NCBI GenBank assembly: GCA_905196835.1
Contig: CAJJWN010000060.1
Coordinates: 1-14,399 of the forward strand
Reading direction: 5' to 3'
Origin: an uncultured Prevotella sp.
GTDB taxonomy: Bacteria; Bacteroidota; Bacteroidia; Bacteroidales; Bacteroidaceae
Length of the DNA stretch: 14,399 nt
Below, piece by piece: positions 1 through 7,685 of this stretch. Made by a program: the position numbers and the translations under genes. Each line of letters opens with the position of its first letter. Within the stretch, counting starts at the first letter, position 1. Under the pieces are notes generated by a model that saw only the letters and a program-made list of their open reading frames with translations, was not told the DNA's origin and did not search any database.

Positions 1-143
1 CAAATCCGCCGAAACATATTCCCCACCGCCTGAATAACAGTGGAATGTATATGCTCATAGGCTTTATATTCCATACACCCGAACTGCGGATGACCCCCTC
101 ATTTGCCGTCTTTCTTCTTTTCGTCTGTCATTGCATATAGAAA

Positions 144-180
144 GCCGGAGGGCATTCCGCATTGCGAAATGCCCTCCGGC
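144..180 (-). terminator. Probable operon terminator hairpin
   Basis: A perfect 13-bp inverted repeat lies at 144-156 and 168-180 (gccggagggcatt / aatgccctccggc). Three more pairs (158-160 with 164-166) follow a single mismatch, leaving a 3-base loop. Read on the minus strand, the stem is followed by TTTCTATAT, a short and imperfect U-rich tail. It begins 87 bases after the stop codon of the last gene, so it suits termination of the minus-strand unit. Read on the plus strand it is preceded by AAA and followed by ctgttt, so it might also work in that direction. I see no gene in the rest of 1-267. Confidence 0.75.
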
Positions 181-267
181 CTGTTTGTGCTTACCCTCAA
201 AGTCACTCCCGGCACATTCCCGTGGGTAGGGGTGGGGAGGGCTTTCTGGCGTCGGTATGTAGTTTAT

Positions 268-3200
268 TTACATCACCTTGAACGTCTTTACCTCGCCGCT
301 TTCCAGCGTCACGCGCACGATGTTCACGCCCTTGCCGATGTTTACTGTGGCTTCCACGGTGCCCTTTGATGTCAGTCCGCCGGTTTTTACGCCGCCTGCG
401 GTGTACACCTCTACCTTCATTATGTCGGGCTGCGACGAGCGTATTATGGCGCGTCCGTCCTGTACGGCCACGTAGATGCTGGCTGCCATGCCGTCCTCGA
501 GGCTTGACGAGGCGCGGCGGTCGCGCAGGGCGAAGCGGCCAACGCTTGTGCCCATGTTGCTGAACGTCAGCTCGTTGTCAAGCGGATAGGCCGTGCCGGT
601 AACGTTGTCGTACAGCTCATAGTCGGCCAGGTCGGCGTTGCCGGCGGTCTCAAAGCTGAAAGTCAGCGTGTCGGCCGCCGAAGTCAGTATGCCTACGGGT
701 ATGTATGCGCGTCCGTTTGACGGGTGAATGTCGTATGCAGTGCCGTCGGCTACGGTGAATACGGCCACCTTCGGACTTACCTCGTTGTCTATCAGCGTCT
801 TCGCTTCGGCGTAAGCCGATGTCGTTACTATGGTCGAAGCCTCCGCGTCGCCGCGCCTTACCGTCATGCGCAGCATGTCTGCGGCCTCAGCCTCCTGCGC
901 CGTTTCGTCCTCCGCTTCGGCTGCGGCTTCGGCTACGTCGGGCGACATCATGTCGCCGCTGAACGTCACTTCAAGTTCTGTTGCGTAAGCATCTGTAGCC
1001 TTTACGAAGAAGCCCTGCATGGGCTGTACGGTCTCCGCGCCGGCCTGTGTGCTGACAAGTCCGCCGTCGGCAAGCGTCGCTGACGATATCGTGTTGCCGT
1101 CATAGAACTTCACTTCGCTTATTGCTTCGCTGTTAGCAGCAAGGAACTTGGCTACGTCAATGCGGCTCATGAACGGGTTGGCGGCGGCGAAGTAGCCCTC
1201 GCTTTCTCCTGTACCGATGTTTTGGTCAAGGTCGAGCTTCGCCTTGTATTCCGCGCTGCCAAGGTAAACGGTACGCGTGTCGGTAGTCGATGCAGGCTCT
1301 CCTGCGTTCTCTCCGGGCTTCAGGCGCTTGTACTCGAACGTCTTGTTGTCTTCGCTTTCGCCCTCGTAGACGAAACGGTATATTTCCGTTTTTGCTCCGT
1401 TATTTGCGTCATCGCCGCGGTCAAGAGTTTCTGATATATTCGTATCTTTATGCTCGGGGAAGTCCTCGTAGTAGTTATACGTGCTGTGCTCCTTCGGGAA
1501 ACGGAAGCGGAACTTCTGCGTTTCGGGCAGGTTGCCGTTGTCAACCCACAGCGAGAAGGCGTTGCTGTAACCCTTTTCCTCTCCCTTTGCGCTGCTTGAA
1601 TAGTCGAACGCCAGGGCGTTGAAGTTGCGTGTCCACCTTGCTTCGCTCACCTCGGTCATCTCTCCCGGGTCTTCAAGACCCCTGTACGGAGCGGCCTGCG
1701 CCCACAGTCTCTGGTATATCCGTGGGTCGAAGCGGTTTTCGGGCAGGTTGCTTTCGGTCAGTTTTGTGAAGTAAGCAGGCATCGCCTTGCCTGCCGCTGG
1801 TATGAACATGTCGCCCGTGTAGGTGTGCTTCAGCGGGGCGGCGAGCATGTAGTAGCGGTTAGGCTCAAGCTCCATCTCCACCCATGCGATGTCGTAGTTC
1901 AGCTTGTACACGCGGTCTACCGCCGCGCCCGGCTCGAAGTGGATGCCCTGCACACAGTATTCGTCGCCCTCGGTAACAGTTCCGTCGAGTACGGGATAGC
2001 GTGTCGCGCCCTGCGGAATTACCGCGTCCGTGCAGCAGTAAGGCGAGCCGTCGGTCCAGTTGTTCCACTCGTTCCAGTCTGTCGAGGCCGCGTCGGTGCG
2101 CCATGTGGTGACGAGCGGGTGCACCGTGTACGGCGCGCTGCTTATCGTTGTGCCGCTACCGTCAAGGAAAGTCATGGTGTAGCGTCCCGCCCTGTTGAGC
2201 TGGAAAGTATGGCTGAAGTAACCATGCTGGTCGGTGGTGAATGTCTTGTCGATGCCTTGGTCGGGCAACTGTATGGTGTATTCGGTGTTAGTCATACCCT
2301 CACCGATGATTGTTATCATGTCGCCTTCGCATACATCGGTGGCCTCGATGCCTTTAATGTCCGTAGAGCAGCTTTCCGTGTCCATGCAGTCGGGTATGCC
2401 GTCGTTGTCGATGTCGCCGCGCAGGTACAGGCCGTAGAAGTTCTGGAAGTCAAGCACCCCCACTACGCCTGCTATTTCGAGGCGCACCTCGTCATACGTA
2501 CTCTTTGGTTGCAGTATGATGATGCTCTTGTCTCCGTAGCCTATGGCGTTAACGCCCAGTGCGTTCCAGCCCGTAAACTCGTCGTTCGTCTTCTGGCCGC
2601 GCAGGTACGTGGTTACCTTCATCCACGAGCCTACGTTTACTCCGGCCACATATGTATTGTTGTCAAGCACGATGCAGAGCTGGTGGCGGAAGTCGAGCGT
2701 GCGCCCCATGTTGACTGCTATTATGCTGCCTGTGCCCGCGCCAACGGTGTTTACCACCTGCATAGGTGTCTCTATGTCGCCGTCGATGAAGTTGCTTACG
2801 CCGTCTATGACACCGCCCACAGCCACGGCTGCGGCCATCTGCGTGGCGTCGCCGTTAAGGCTGGCGTTGGTCTCGTTGACCGATACGTGCGTAGTGATGC
2901 AGGCCAAGGGGTTGTCAATGTCGGTGGCAGGGTCGTAGTCTTCTTGTATGAAAGCGTAGTATATACTGATTTCGTCAAGTTTCAGGTTGAGCACGCCCGA
3001 GTTCCATAGCGTTACCTCGTCAAACTGTATTGCCTTGCCGTCCTTCACGGCGTCGAATATCGCGCAGTAGCGCATCTTCTCGCCGTTGCTGCCGCCTGCA
3101 AGTCCTACCGATACTGTGTTGCTCTCGGTTATCACGCCTTCGGCCACTTTCTCGCCTTTGTTGTACAGCCTTATCTGGAAGAATTGCAGCAGGCCTACGT

Positions 3201-5007
3201 TAAGGCCCTCCGTATCGTTCTCTACTACGAAGCCAACCTTGAACTGCTTTCCCGGGTGTTGGCCGCCGTCATAGAGCAGGCTTCCGTCGCTGCTTTTCAC
3301 TCCGGCTATCCATAGGTTGCTTGCAACGCCAAGGCCGCCGGTGTATTTCGCGTAGTCGTCGGTGCTTTCGGTTACAAGGTTTTCGGAGTTTTTCAAATCG
3401 GAGATGGATACGAGTGCGCCGCTTGTCTCGTGTATTTTGTCCGACGCGGCGTATTTGTCGGGGTTATCTTCGGTATTTACCAGCGGTTTGCCTCCTACCT
3501 GTTCAGGATCCATATCGGCGAAAGCGTCGCCCACGTTGAGCGTTATCTCCTCATAGCATTTCTCCTCTGCCGGGCAGCTTAGGCACGTGGCGCGGAACAC
3601 GTATCCGCCTTGCTCGTTCATGTTGGTGACCTTTCCGCTCGACGTAACGTTCGCATTCGCGCCTTCAGGCTGGTCTACCAATGTCCATTCAACCGACAGG
3701 TCGGGGTTAGCCGCAAGCTGGTAAGAGTTCTGCTCGTCGCACACGTTGGTGCTGACGGTCGGGTTTATTTGGCAGCGGTGGTTCACATCTGCCTTCTCGC
3801 GTACAAAACCGTAGTACACGCCCATCGCTCCGAGGTTGAGGCTTATGCCTGTATAGAAGCGCAGTTCGGCGCCGGAGAAGTCTTTGTCGGCCACGATTGA
3901 CGCTATGCCTACATTGCCGCCGGCCACCGACAGGCTAAGAACGCCCGACGAAATGGTCTGCTCGTCTATCTTGTCGCCGTCCTTGTCGAACAGCACTATG
4001 GTGACGGTCGAGCCGATGCCGAGGTTCACTGCATTGGCGTTATAGTATTTGAAGCCAACCTCCGAACCGGCCTTGAACATTTCGCCCTTGCCGTCCGTAG
4101 GCTTGACGGTGAACTTTGCACCACCTTGGTAGCCGACTGACAGTATGGGAGTGATGGTCGCATAGTCGTCGTAATCATCGTTCGTCATTTTCTCAACTTC
4201 GCTATCTATGAAACCGAATGGCAAGCCCAGTAGCACGGCGTTCCATCCTTTCATGTCGTAGTCGTAAGTCCTATCGTTGTTTTCCGCATAGGCTTTGACA
4301 CCGTTTGTCGTCATCTTGGTCTCCACCGGCTCGCCTACGTATGCGTATTTGATTTTTACCGAGCCGCCCACGTCGAGGTTTACGCCGCCTCCTTTGATAA
4401 GGCAGATTTCGTCGAAGACGTAAGGTGCTTCCACTTCAAGGTACGTGCAGGCGTCTTCAGAGCCGGGAATCTTGATTAGCGAGAGGCCGACTCCGCTTGC
4501 CCCTACGCCTTCCTTTACGGCTACGGGGTCGCCCAGCTTCACGCCGTCCCTGTAAAACTGTATTGTCATTGCTTCTATGACGTCGAGCGAAAGCACGTTT
4601 TCTCCTGACGAAACCACGACGCAGAAGCCTGCCTTTGTGCCCTTGTCATAGTAGTTGTTGATGTCGCGCACGCTGACAATGGGCGTTGCTCCGATGCCTG
4701 CACCCACAATGCTGGGGAACGTTGCGTAGTTGTCGAGGTCCTCGTCGGTCAGGTCGTTAAGGTCTTCCACCCATGCGCCTACGCTCACAACCTGCACAAG
4801 TTTGTTTACGGCATAGCCCTTTCCGGCCATCGCCTTGCGGTTCTTGAAGTTTTGGTATATAGGGTCTTCAGCGGAAGTTTTTGTCTGCGACCAAATCAGT
4901 TTGCCGTCAACAAAAGCTTCACCCGGGTCGTCAGATTCCTGCGCCTGCACCTGAACGCAGCAGGCCAGCGCAAATATCATCGTCAAATATGCTGTAATAC
5001 GTTTCAT
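268..5007 (-). CDS. Large secreted repeat protein with T9SS-type C-terminal tail; candidate pilus tip or accessory adhesin
   Basis: This 1579-residue protein is the last of the eight genes. It has a signal peptidase I signal (residues 1-22, ending VQAQ) and no lipobox, unlike the pilins. Four divergent modules follow at about 66-226, 254-404, 528-690 and 712-866, with an Ig/PKD-like Cys-containing stretch between modules 2 and 3 (about 412-495). After module 4 comes a calcium-site-like DIDNDGIPD (865-873), an Ig-like segment, a W-rich motif (WNEWNNWTDGSP, 978-989), a YYMLAAPL segment (1052-1059), an ANPFMSRID motif (1276-1284) and an Ala/Glu-rich linker (1357-1377). Residues about 1508-1579 resemble a type A T9SS sorting domain (KVEVYTAGG, then VNIVRVTLESGE and a final short strand). 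In the P. gingivalis mfa cluster the last gene, mfa5, is likewise large and carries a T9SS tail, but I see no von Willebrand A domain or MIDAS motif here. An adhesin or tip role is inferred from position and architecture. The start is fixed by a good ribosome binding site. Confidence 0.85.
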   Translation of the reverse strand: MKRITAYLTMIFALACCVQVQAQESDDPGEAFVDGKLIWSQTKTSAEDPIYQNFKNRKAMAGKGYAVNKLVQVVSVGAWVEDLNDLTDEDLDNYATFPSIVGAGIGATPIVSVRDINNYYDKGTKAGFCVVVSSGENVLSLDVIEAMTIQFYRDGVKLGDPVAVKEGVGASGVGLSLIKIPGSEDACTYLEVEAPYVFDEICLIKGGGVNLDVGGSVKIKYAYVGEPVETKMTTNGVKAYAENNDRTYDYDMKGWNAVLLGLPFGFIDSEVEKMTNDDYDDYATITPILSVGYQGGAKFTVKPTDGKGEMFKAGSEVGFKYYNANAVNLGIGSTVTIVLFDKDGDKIDEQTISSGVLSLSVAGGNVGIASIVADKDFSGAELRFYTGISLNLGAMGVYYGFVREKADVNHRCQINPTVSTNVCDEQNSYQLAANPDLSVEWTLVDQPEGANANVTSSGKVTNMNEQGGYVFRATCLSCPAEEKCYEEITLNVGDAFADMDPEQVGGKPLVNTEDNPDKYAASDKIHETSGALVSISDLKNSENLVTESTDDYAKYTGGLGVASNLWIAGVKSSDGSLLYDGGQHPGKQFKVGFVVENDTEGLNVGLLQFFQIRLYNKGEKVAEGVITESNTVSVGLAGGSNGEKMRYCAIFDAVKDGKAIQFDEVTLWNSGVLNLKLDEISIYYAFIQEDYDPATDIDNPLACITTHVSVNETNASLNGDATQMAAAVAVGGVIDGVSNFIDGDIETPMQVVNTVGAGTGSIIAVNMGRTLDFRHQLCIVLDNNTYVAGVNVGSWMKVTTYLRGQKTNDEFTGWNALGVNAIGYGDKSIIILQPKSTYDEVRLEIAGVVGVLDFQNFYGLYLRGDIDNDGIPDCMDTESCSTDIKGIEATDVCEGDMITIIGEGMTNTEYTIQLPDQGIDKTFTTDQHGYFSHTFQLNRAGRYTMTFLDGSGTTISSAPYTVHPLVTTWRTDAASTDWNEWNNWTDGSPYCCTDAVIPQGATRYPVLDGTVTEGDEYCVQGIHFEPGAAVDRVYKLNYDIAWVEMELEPNRYYMLAAPLKHTYTGDMFIPAAGKAMPAYFTKLTESNLPENRFDPRIYQRLWAQAAPYRGLEDPGEMTEVSEARWTRNFNALAFDYSSSAKGEEKGYSNAFSLWVDNGNLPETQKFRFRFPKEHSTYNYYEDFPEHKDTNISETLDRGDDANNGAKTEIYRFVYEGESEDNKTFEYKRLKPGENAGEPASTTDTRTVYLGSAEYKAKLDLDQNIGTGESEGYFAAANPFMSRIDVAKFLAANSEAISEVKFYDGNTISSATLADGGLVSTQAGAETVQPMQGFFVKATDAYATELEVTFSGDMMSPDVAEAAAEAEDETAQEAEAADMLRMTVRRGDAEASTIVTTSAYAEAKTLIDNEVSPKVAVFTVADGTAYDIHPSNGRAYIPVGILTSAADTLTFSFETAGNADLADYELYDNVTGTAYPLDNELTFSNMGTSVGRFALRDRRASSSLEDGMAASIYVAVQDGRAIIRSSQPDIMKVEVYTAGGVKTGGLTSKGTVEATVNIGKGVNIVRVTLESGEVKTFKVM
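2410..4815 (-). repeat. Four divergent protein modules within the large secreted protein
   Basis: The four modules are encoded at about 4333-4815, 3793-4305, 2938-3435 and 2410-2886. They share an ordered set of motifs. Near the start is an acidic Tyr segment (LDNYATF, YDDYATI, DDYAKY, and a weaker form in the fourth). Then comes a GFxV-type strand (KAGFCVVV, EVGFKYYN, KVGFVVEN, HQLCIVLD), a strand ending in a charged turn (FYRDGVKLGD, LFDKDGDKIDE, LYNKGEKVAE, YLRGQKTND), and a final hydrophobic pair (VNLDVGGSVKIKYAYV, LNLGAMGVYYGFV, LNLKLDEISIYYAFI, LDFQNFYGLYL). The pattern suggests repeated beta-sandwich domains. They are too divergent to show as DNA repeats. I do not recognise the family. 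Confidence 0.7.
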
Positions 5008-5014
5008 AAGCTAT

Positions 5015-5020
5015 CTCCTT
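5015..5020 (-). promoter_or_regulatory. Strong Shine-Dalgarno site for the large secreted protein
   Basis: The minus strand reads AAGGAG seven bases before the ATG at 5007. The starts at 6237, 7638, 10420 and 11462 have only A-rich sequence and no such motif. It lies in the 21-base gap after the preceding fimbrillin stop, so this gene can initiate translation by itself rather than by coupling. It also settles the start codon. Confidence 0.75.
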
Positions 5021-5028
5021 ATTATATA

Positions 5029-6237
5029 TTAATAATGAGCGTTGTTGGTGTTACCGGTAATCACATACTTGTGGTTTCGGCGGAAATAGAAGTAGTTGCC
5101 ATTTACGTCGGGCGAGATAACGCCGGTCGCTCCGTCGCCAAACGAAAGGTTATCAGCTGTGAACCAACCTTTGCGGTAGGCATCGACCCATTTTGATTCT
5201 ACGCCTAATACATCGAGCTGACCATACACGGCAAGGCCGAGCCTTGTCTTTGTGGGCAGTACATATGTTGTCAGTGTAAGCGTATGGCCTTGTTCCGGTA
5301 CGTTGTTTTCATATTTGCAGATGATGTAATTCTCGTCCGCATCGCCTTTAATGGTGATAGGGGTCTGCGGTTTTAGAAAATCGTCGTAGGCGGTCAGCCC
5401 AGTATTTGTATATACATTGTTCATCAGCAGGGCTATTTCGTGTATGTTGTAGTCGCTTCTGCCATAATTAAAGCGTTGTACGGTCAACCTTGTTTCAATC
5501 TTTGCTACAGCTCTGTACAGCATTCCTTTAAGTGGCAGTGTTGAGTTGTCGTTGCTGTCGGAGAATTTTATTATCGGGTCGTCCTCGTTCCCTTCCGTGT
5601 GGCAATATCCGTAGAAAAAGTGCGGAGTGAATAGAACCTTGAAGTCGTCACTGTCGAATTGGTCGACGGTTGCATCCAAAATCCCGTCGTGGTCGAACCC
5701 TCCGGCCACGCTCTTCGGCTGCTCCTGTATCGTGGCTTCAAAGTCTTGGAAGCGCAGGCCGTCAACGTTGGTGTTCAGCTTGAACCAGCCTTCGTCCTTG
5801 GCGGGGTAGGCTATGGCTACCACGCGGTATTCGTAGCCGTAGGTCTTGGTAAGCGTAGCGTGTGCTTCCTTGCGCTGGTCGTCGTCTTCATGCTGGCAGG
5901 TTACGGTGTAGTCGTTGCTCGGGTCGTAGACGAATTCGCCCGTCTCGCCGCCCACTACCGATGCGTCCTTGCGGCGGAAGGTGATTATTCGCACGCGGTC
6001 GATGTCTTCTATTTCCGCTATGTTGCTGTCAAAGAGGCCGCCGTCCTGCTCCGGCGGTGCGGCGCGCGAGGCTTCGTCGTCGGTGTCCCATGCTCCGCCG
6101 AGGGTCACGGTAACGGGTACTTTCACCTGTGCTCCTGTCTCCGGGGCTTCAGTGTAGTCGCCGGCGTCGTCGGAGCACGACCATGCGCAGAGCGCCAAGG
6201 CCGCCGTCAGGATGTATGATAGTTTCTGTTTCATCAT
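5029..6237 (-). CDS. Fimbrillin-like lipoprotein, candidate distal (tip) pilin
   Basis: This 402-residue protein has a lipoprotein signal ending LCAWSC (Cys21) followed by SDD. An Arg in EASRAA (Arg59) comes before the first predicted strands of the mature domain (IDRVRIITFRR, about 80-90), which fits Arg-specific processing of type V pilin precursors. The motif YEYRVVAIAYPA (about 136-147) matches the YTILAVG-type strand of its siblings. The protein ends soon after YFYFRRNHKYVITGN, the 'RN..Y' strand typical of minor Bacteroidales fimbrillins. It lacks the extra C-terminal strand seen in the other pilins here. In the strand-exchange model this would suit a terminal subunit; that placement is inference. 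The ATGs at 6237 and 6234 are adjacent and I take the first. It lies 21 bases from each neighbour, so co-transcription is likely. Family membership is fairly sure; the exact subfamily is not. Confidence 0.82.
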   Translation of the reverse strand: MMKQKLSYILTAALALCAWSCSDDAGDYTEAPETGAQVKVPVTVTLGGAWDTDDEASRAAPPEQDGGLFDSNIAEIEDIDRVRIITFRRKDASVVGGETGEFVYDPSNDYTVTCQHEDDDQRKEAHATLTKTYGYEYRVVAIAYPAKDEGWFKLNTNVDGLRFQDFEATIQEQPKSVAGGFDHDGILDATVDQFDSDDFKVLFTPHFFYGYCHTEGNEDDPIIKFSDSNDNSTLPLKGMLYRAVAKIETRLTVQRFNYGRSDYNIHEIALLMNNVYTNTGLTAYDDFLKPQTPITIKGDADENYIICKYENNVPEQGHTLTLTTYVLPTKTRLGLAVYGQLDVLGVESKWVDAYRKGWFTADNLSFGDGATGVISPDVNGNYFYFRRNHKYVITGNTNNAHY

Positions 6238-6258
6238 GCTATATGTGTTTTGTTCGTT

Positions 6259-7638
6259 TTAGTTCAATGATATGTTGTGTACTTTCTCGAAGCCCGGCTC
6301 AACCTCTATTTCGATGTTCGAGTCGGCGGTCTCGCCTGCGATGTCCTCCAGTTTGCCGCTCATCGTCACGCGTACGTTCGAGTAGGAGTAGAAGCACATC
6401 TTGCCCTCGTTGTTGTTATACACGTACAGGTCTTTGCTGTTCTGGTCGCCGTTGTAGTGCTGCTCCTGCGTGGCGGCGGTGTAGACGTCGGCTCCGCCCT
6501 CAATTGTGTAGCTCTGGCCGGGACGTATGTTGTAGTCCTTGAAGTATCTTGTCACCTTGTTATCGTCTTTGCCTTCCACCTTTATTATAAGGTCGTCGTC
6601 GTCCAGGTTCACCGCGTCTTCGTTGAACTCGATGCGCATTTTCAGCCTCATGCCCTGCGTGCTGGGCAGCAGGAACGACGATAGGGTTATTTCCTCGTCG
6701 CCCTCGGTTATGTCTTTCGCGTCGAGCAGCACGTATTCAGGCGACTCTGTCCACGCCTCTTTGTCGGTCGCGCCGGTCTCGTTGTATTGTCCTGTGGTCT
6801 GATTTTCCCCTGCGGCGGTTACCGGATAAAACTCTCCGTGGCTGCCGTTTAGGTTGATTTCGGTAGGATAATTGTCGCCGTAAAGCTCGATGCGCTTCAC
6901 TCCCGAAACGGGAATATCAGTTATGTTCATGTTCAGCTGGCTCACTATTCGGAATATACGGCCCTTGAAAGTGATGTCCCTTGCCACTTCTCCTTTCCAA
7001 TAACATCCGTTTGGCAGTTCGTCTTCGTCTGTGCTTACGTCTTCTCCAGAACCTCTTACTATGCCGTAAAACAATTCGGGGGTTATGTATCTGTTATCTA
7101 TTTTCGTAAGTTTTAAAGGTATGTTCACACGGTTTTCGGGTGTGTAGTCAAACAAATCCTTGTCTGATGAGGTGTATGCGAGTGCGGTACTCATTACGTA
7201 AGTCCAGTGGATTGTTCCGCTTGAAGATGCGTATGATACGTTTTCAGTGCATTTCGCGAACCTGTCATTGCCTATGATTTGTGTTGTCAGGTTGTAAGTG
7301 TTGGTGTATTTTAATCCGCTCCAGCTGTTGTCCGGCCATGATTGAATTTGGTTTCTGCCTTCTTTGAACAGCAAAACGTCTATCTTGTCGGCCCTGCATA
7401 CGCCTTCGGCTTGCGGCCCGGAGGCGTCGTCGTCCGGCCCTACGTATCCTCGTGTCGCGCCTAAGCTGCCCGTGCCCGAGCCGCTTATGATGATGCCTTG
7501 GGCGGCGTCGGGGGTCAGTGCGCCCGCGCCTGCGCCGCCGTCTGCCAGCGTGTCGTCCTGCGTACAGCCAGCGGCGAGCATGGCGGTGGCGGCGATTGCC
7601 GCGCCTGCCAGTATTCTTGTGATGTTATGTTGTGCCAT
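6259..7638 (-). CDS. Fimbrillin-like lipoprotein, minor pilus subunit
   Basis: This 459-residue protein has a lipoprotein signal ending LAAGC (Cys25) followed by TQDD. A Gly/Ala-rich stretch leads to ATRGY (Arg63), the likely Arg-processing site. A strand CRADKIDVLLFKEG (about 81-94) is equivalent to the first mature strand in its siblings. Late in the protein, FKDYNIRPGQSYTIEGG occupies the place of the usual 'RN..Y' strand. About 90 more residues follow, ending NIEIEVEPGFEKVHNISLN, which I read as a C-terminal donor-type strand. The gene sits between two other fimbrillin genes, 47 bases after the one before and 21 bases before the next. A minor or accessory subunit role is inferred from order. 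The N-terminal QHNITR resembles the KHNITTR of the preceding gene. There is no Shine-Dalgarno motif. Confidence 0.82.
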   Translation of the reverse strand: MAQHNITRILAGAAIAATAMLAAGCTQDDTLADGGAGAGALTPDAAQGIIISGSGTGSLGATRGYVGPDDDASGPQAEGVCRADKIDVLLFKEGRNQIQSWPDNSWSGLKYTNTYNLTTQIIGNDRFAKCTENVSYASSSGTIHWTYVMSTALAYTSSDKDLFDYTPENRVNIPLKLTKIDNRYITPELFYGIVRGSGEDVSTDEDELPNGCYWKGEVARDITFKGRIFRIVSQLNMNITDIPVSGVKRIELYGDNYPTEINLNGSHGEFYPVTAAGENQTTGQYNETGATDKEAWTESPEYVLLDAKDITEGDEEITLSSFLLPSTQGMRLKMRIEFNEDAVNLDDDDLIIKVEGKDDNKVTRYFKDYNIRPGQSYTIEGGADVYTAATQEQHYNGDQNSKDLYVYNNNEGKMCFYSYSNVRVTMSGKLEDIAGETADSNIEIEVEPGFEKVHNISLN

Positions 7639-7685
7639 ATATGTTAGGTTGTTTGGTTTCTTTTTCTTTCCGCTCTCCAGTTTCC

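Noticed and set aside
1825..3009. A 394-codon open frame on the plus strand
   Set aside because: It lies fully inside the large secreted protein gene. The product has no signal or recognisable motif and is the kind of Val/Arg/Tyr/His-rich sequence produced opposite a GC-rich gene. The minus-strand frame has clear domains.
268..5007. Three RGD tripeptides (residues 863-865, 1197-1199, 1395-1397) as integrin-binding motifs
   Set aside because: Three copies in 1579 residues of an acidic, Gly-rich protein are weak evidence, and one overlaps the calcium-site-like motif. There is no sign of an exposed loop context.
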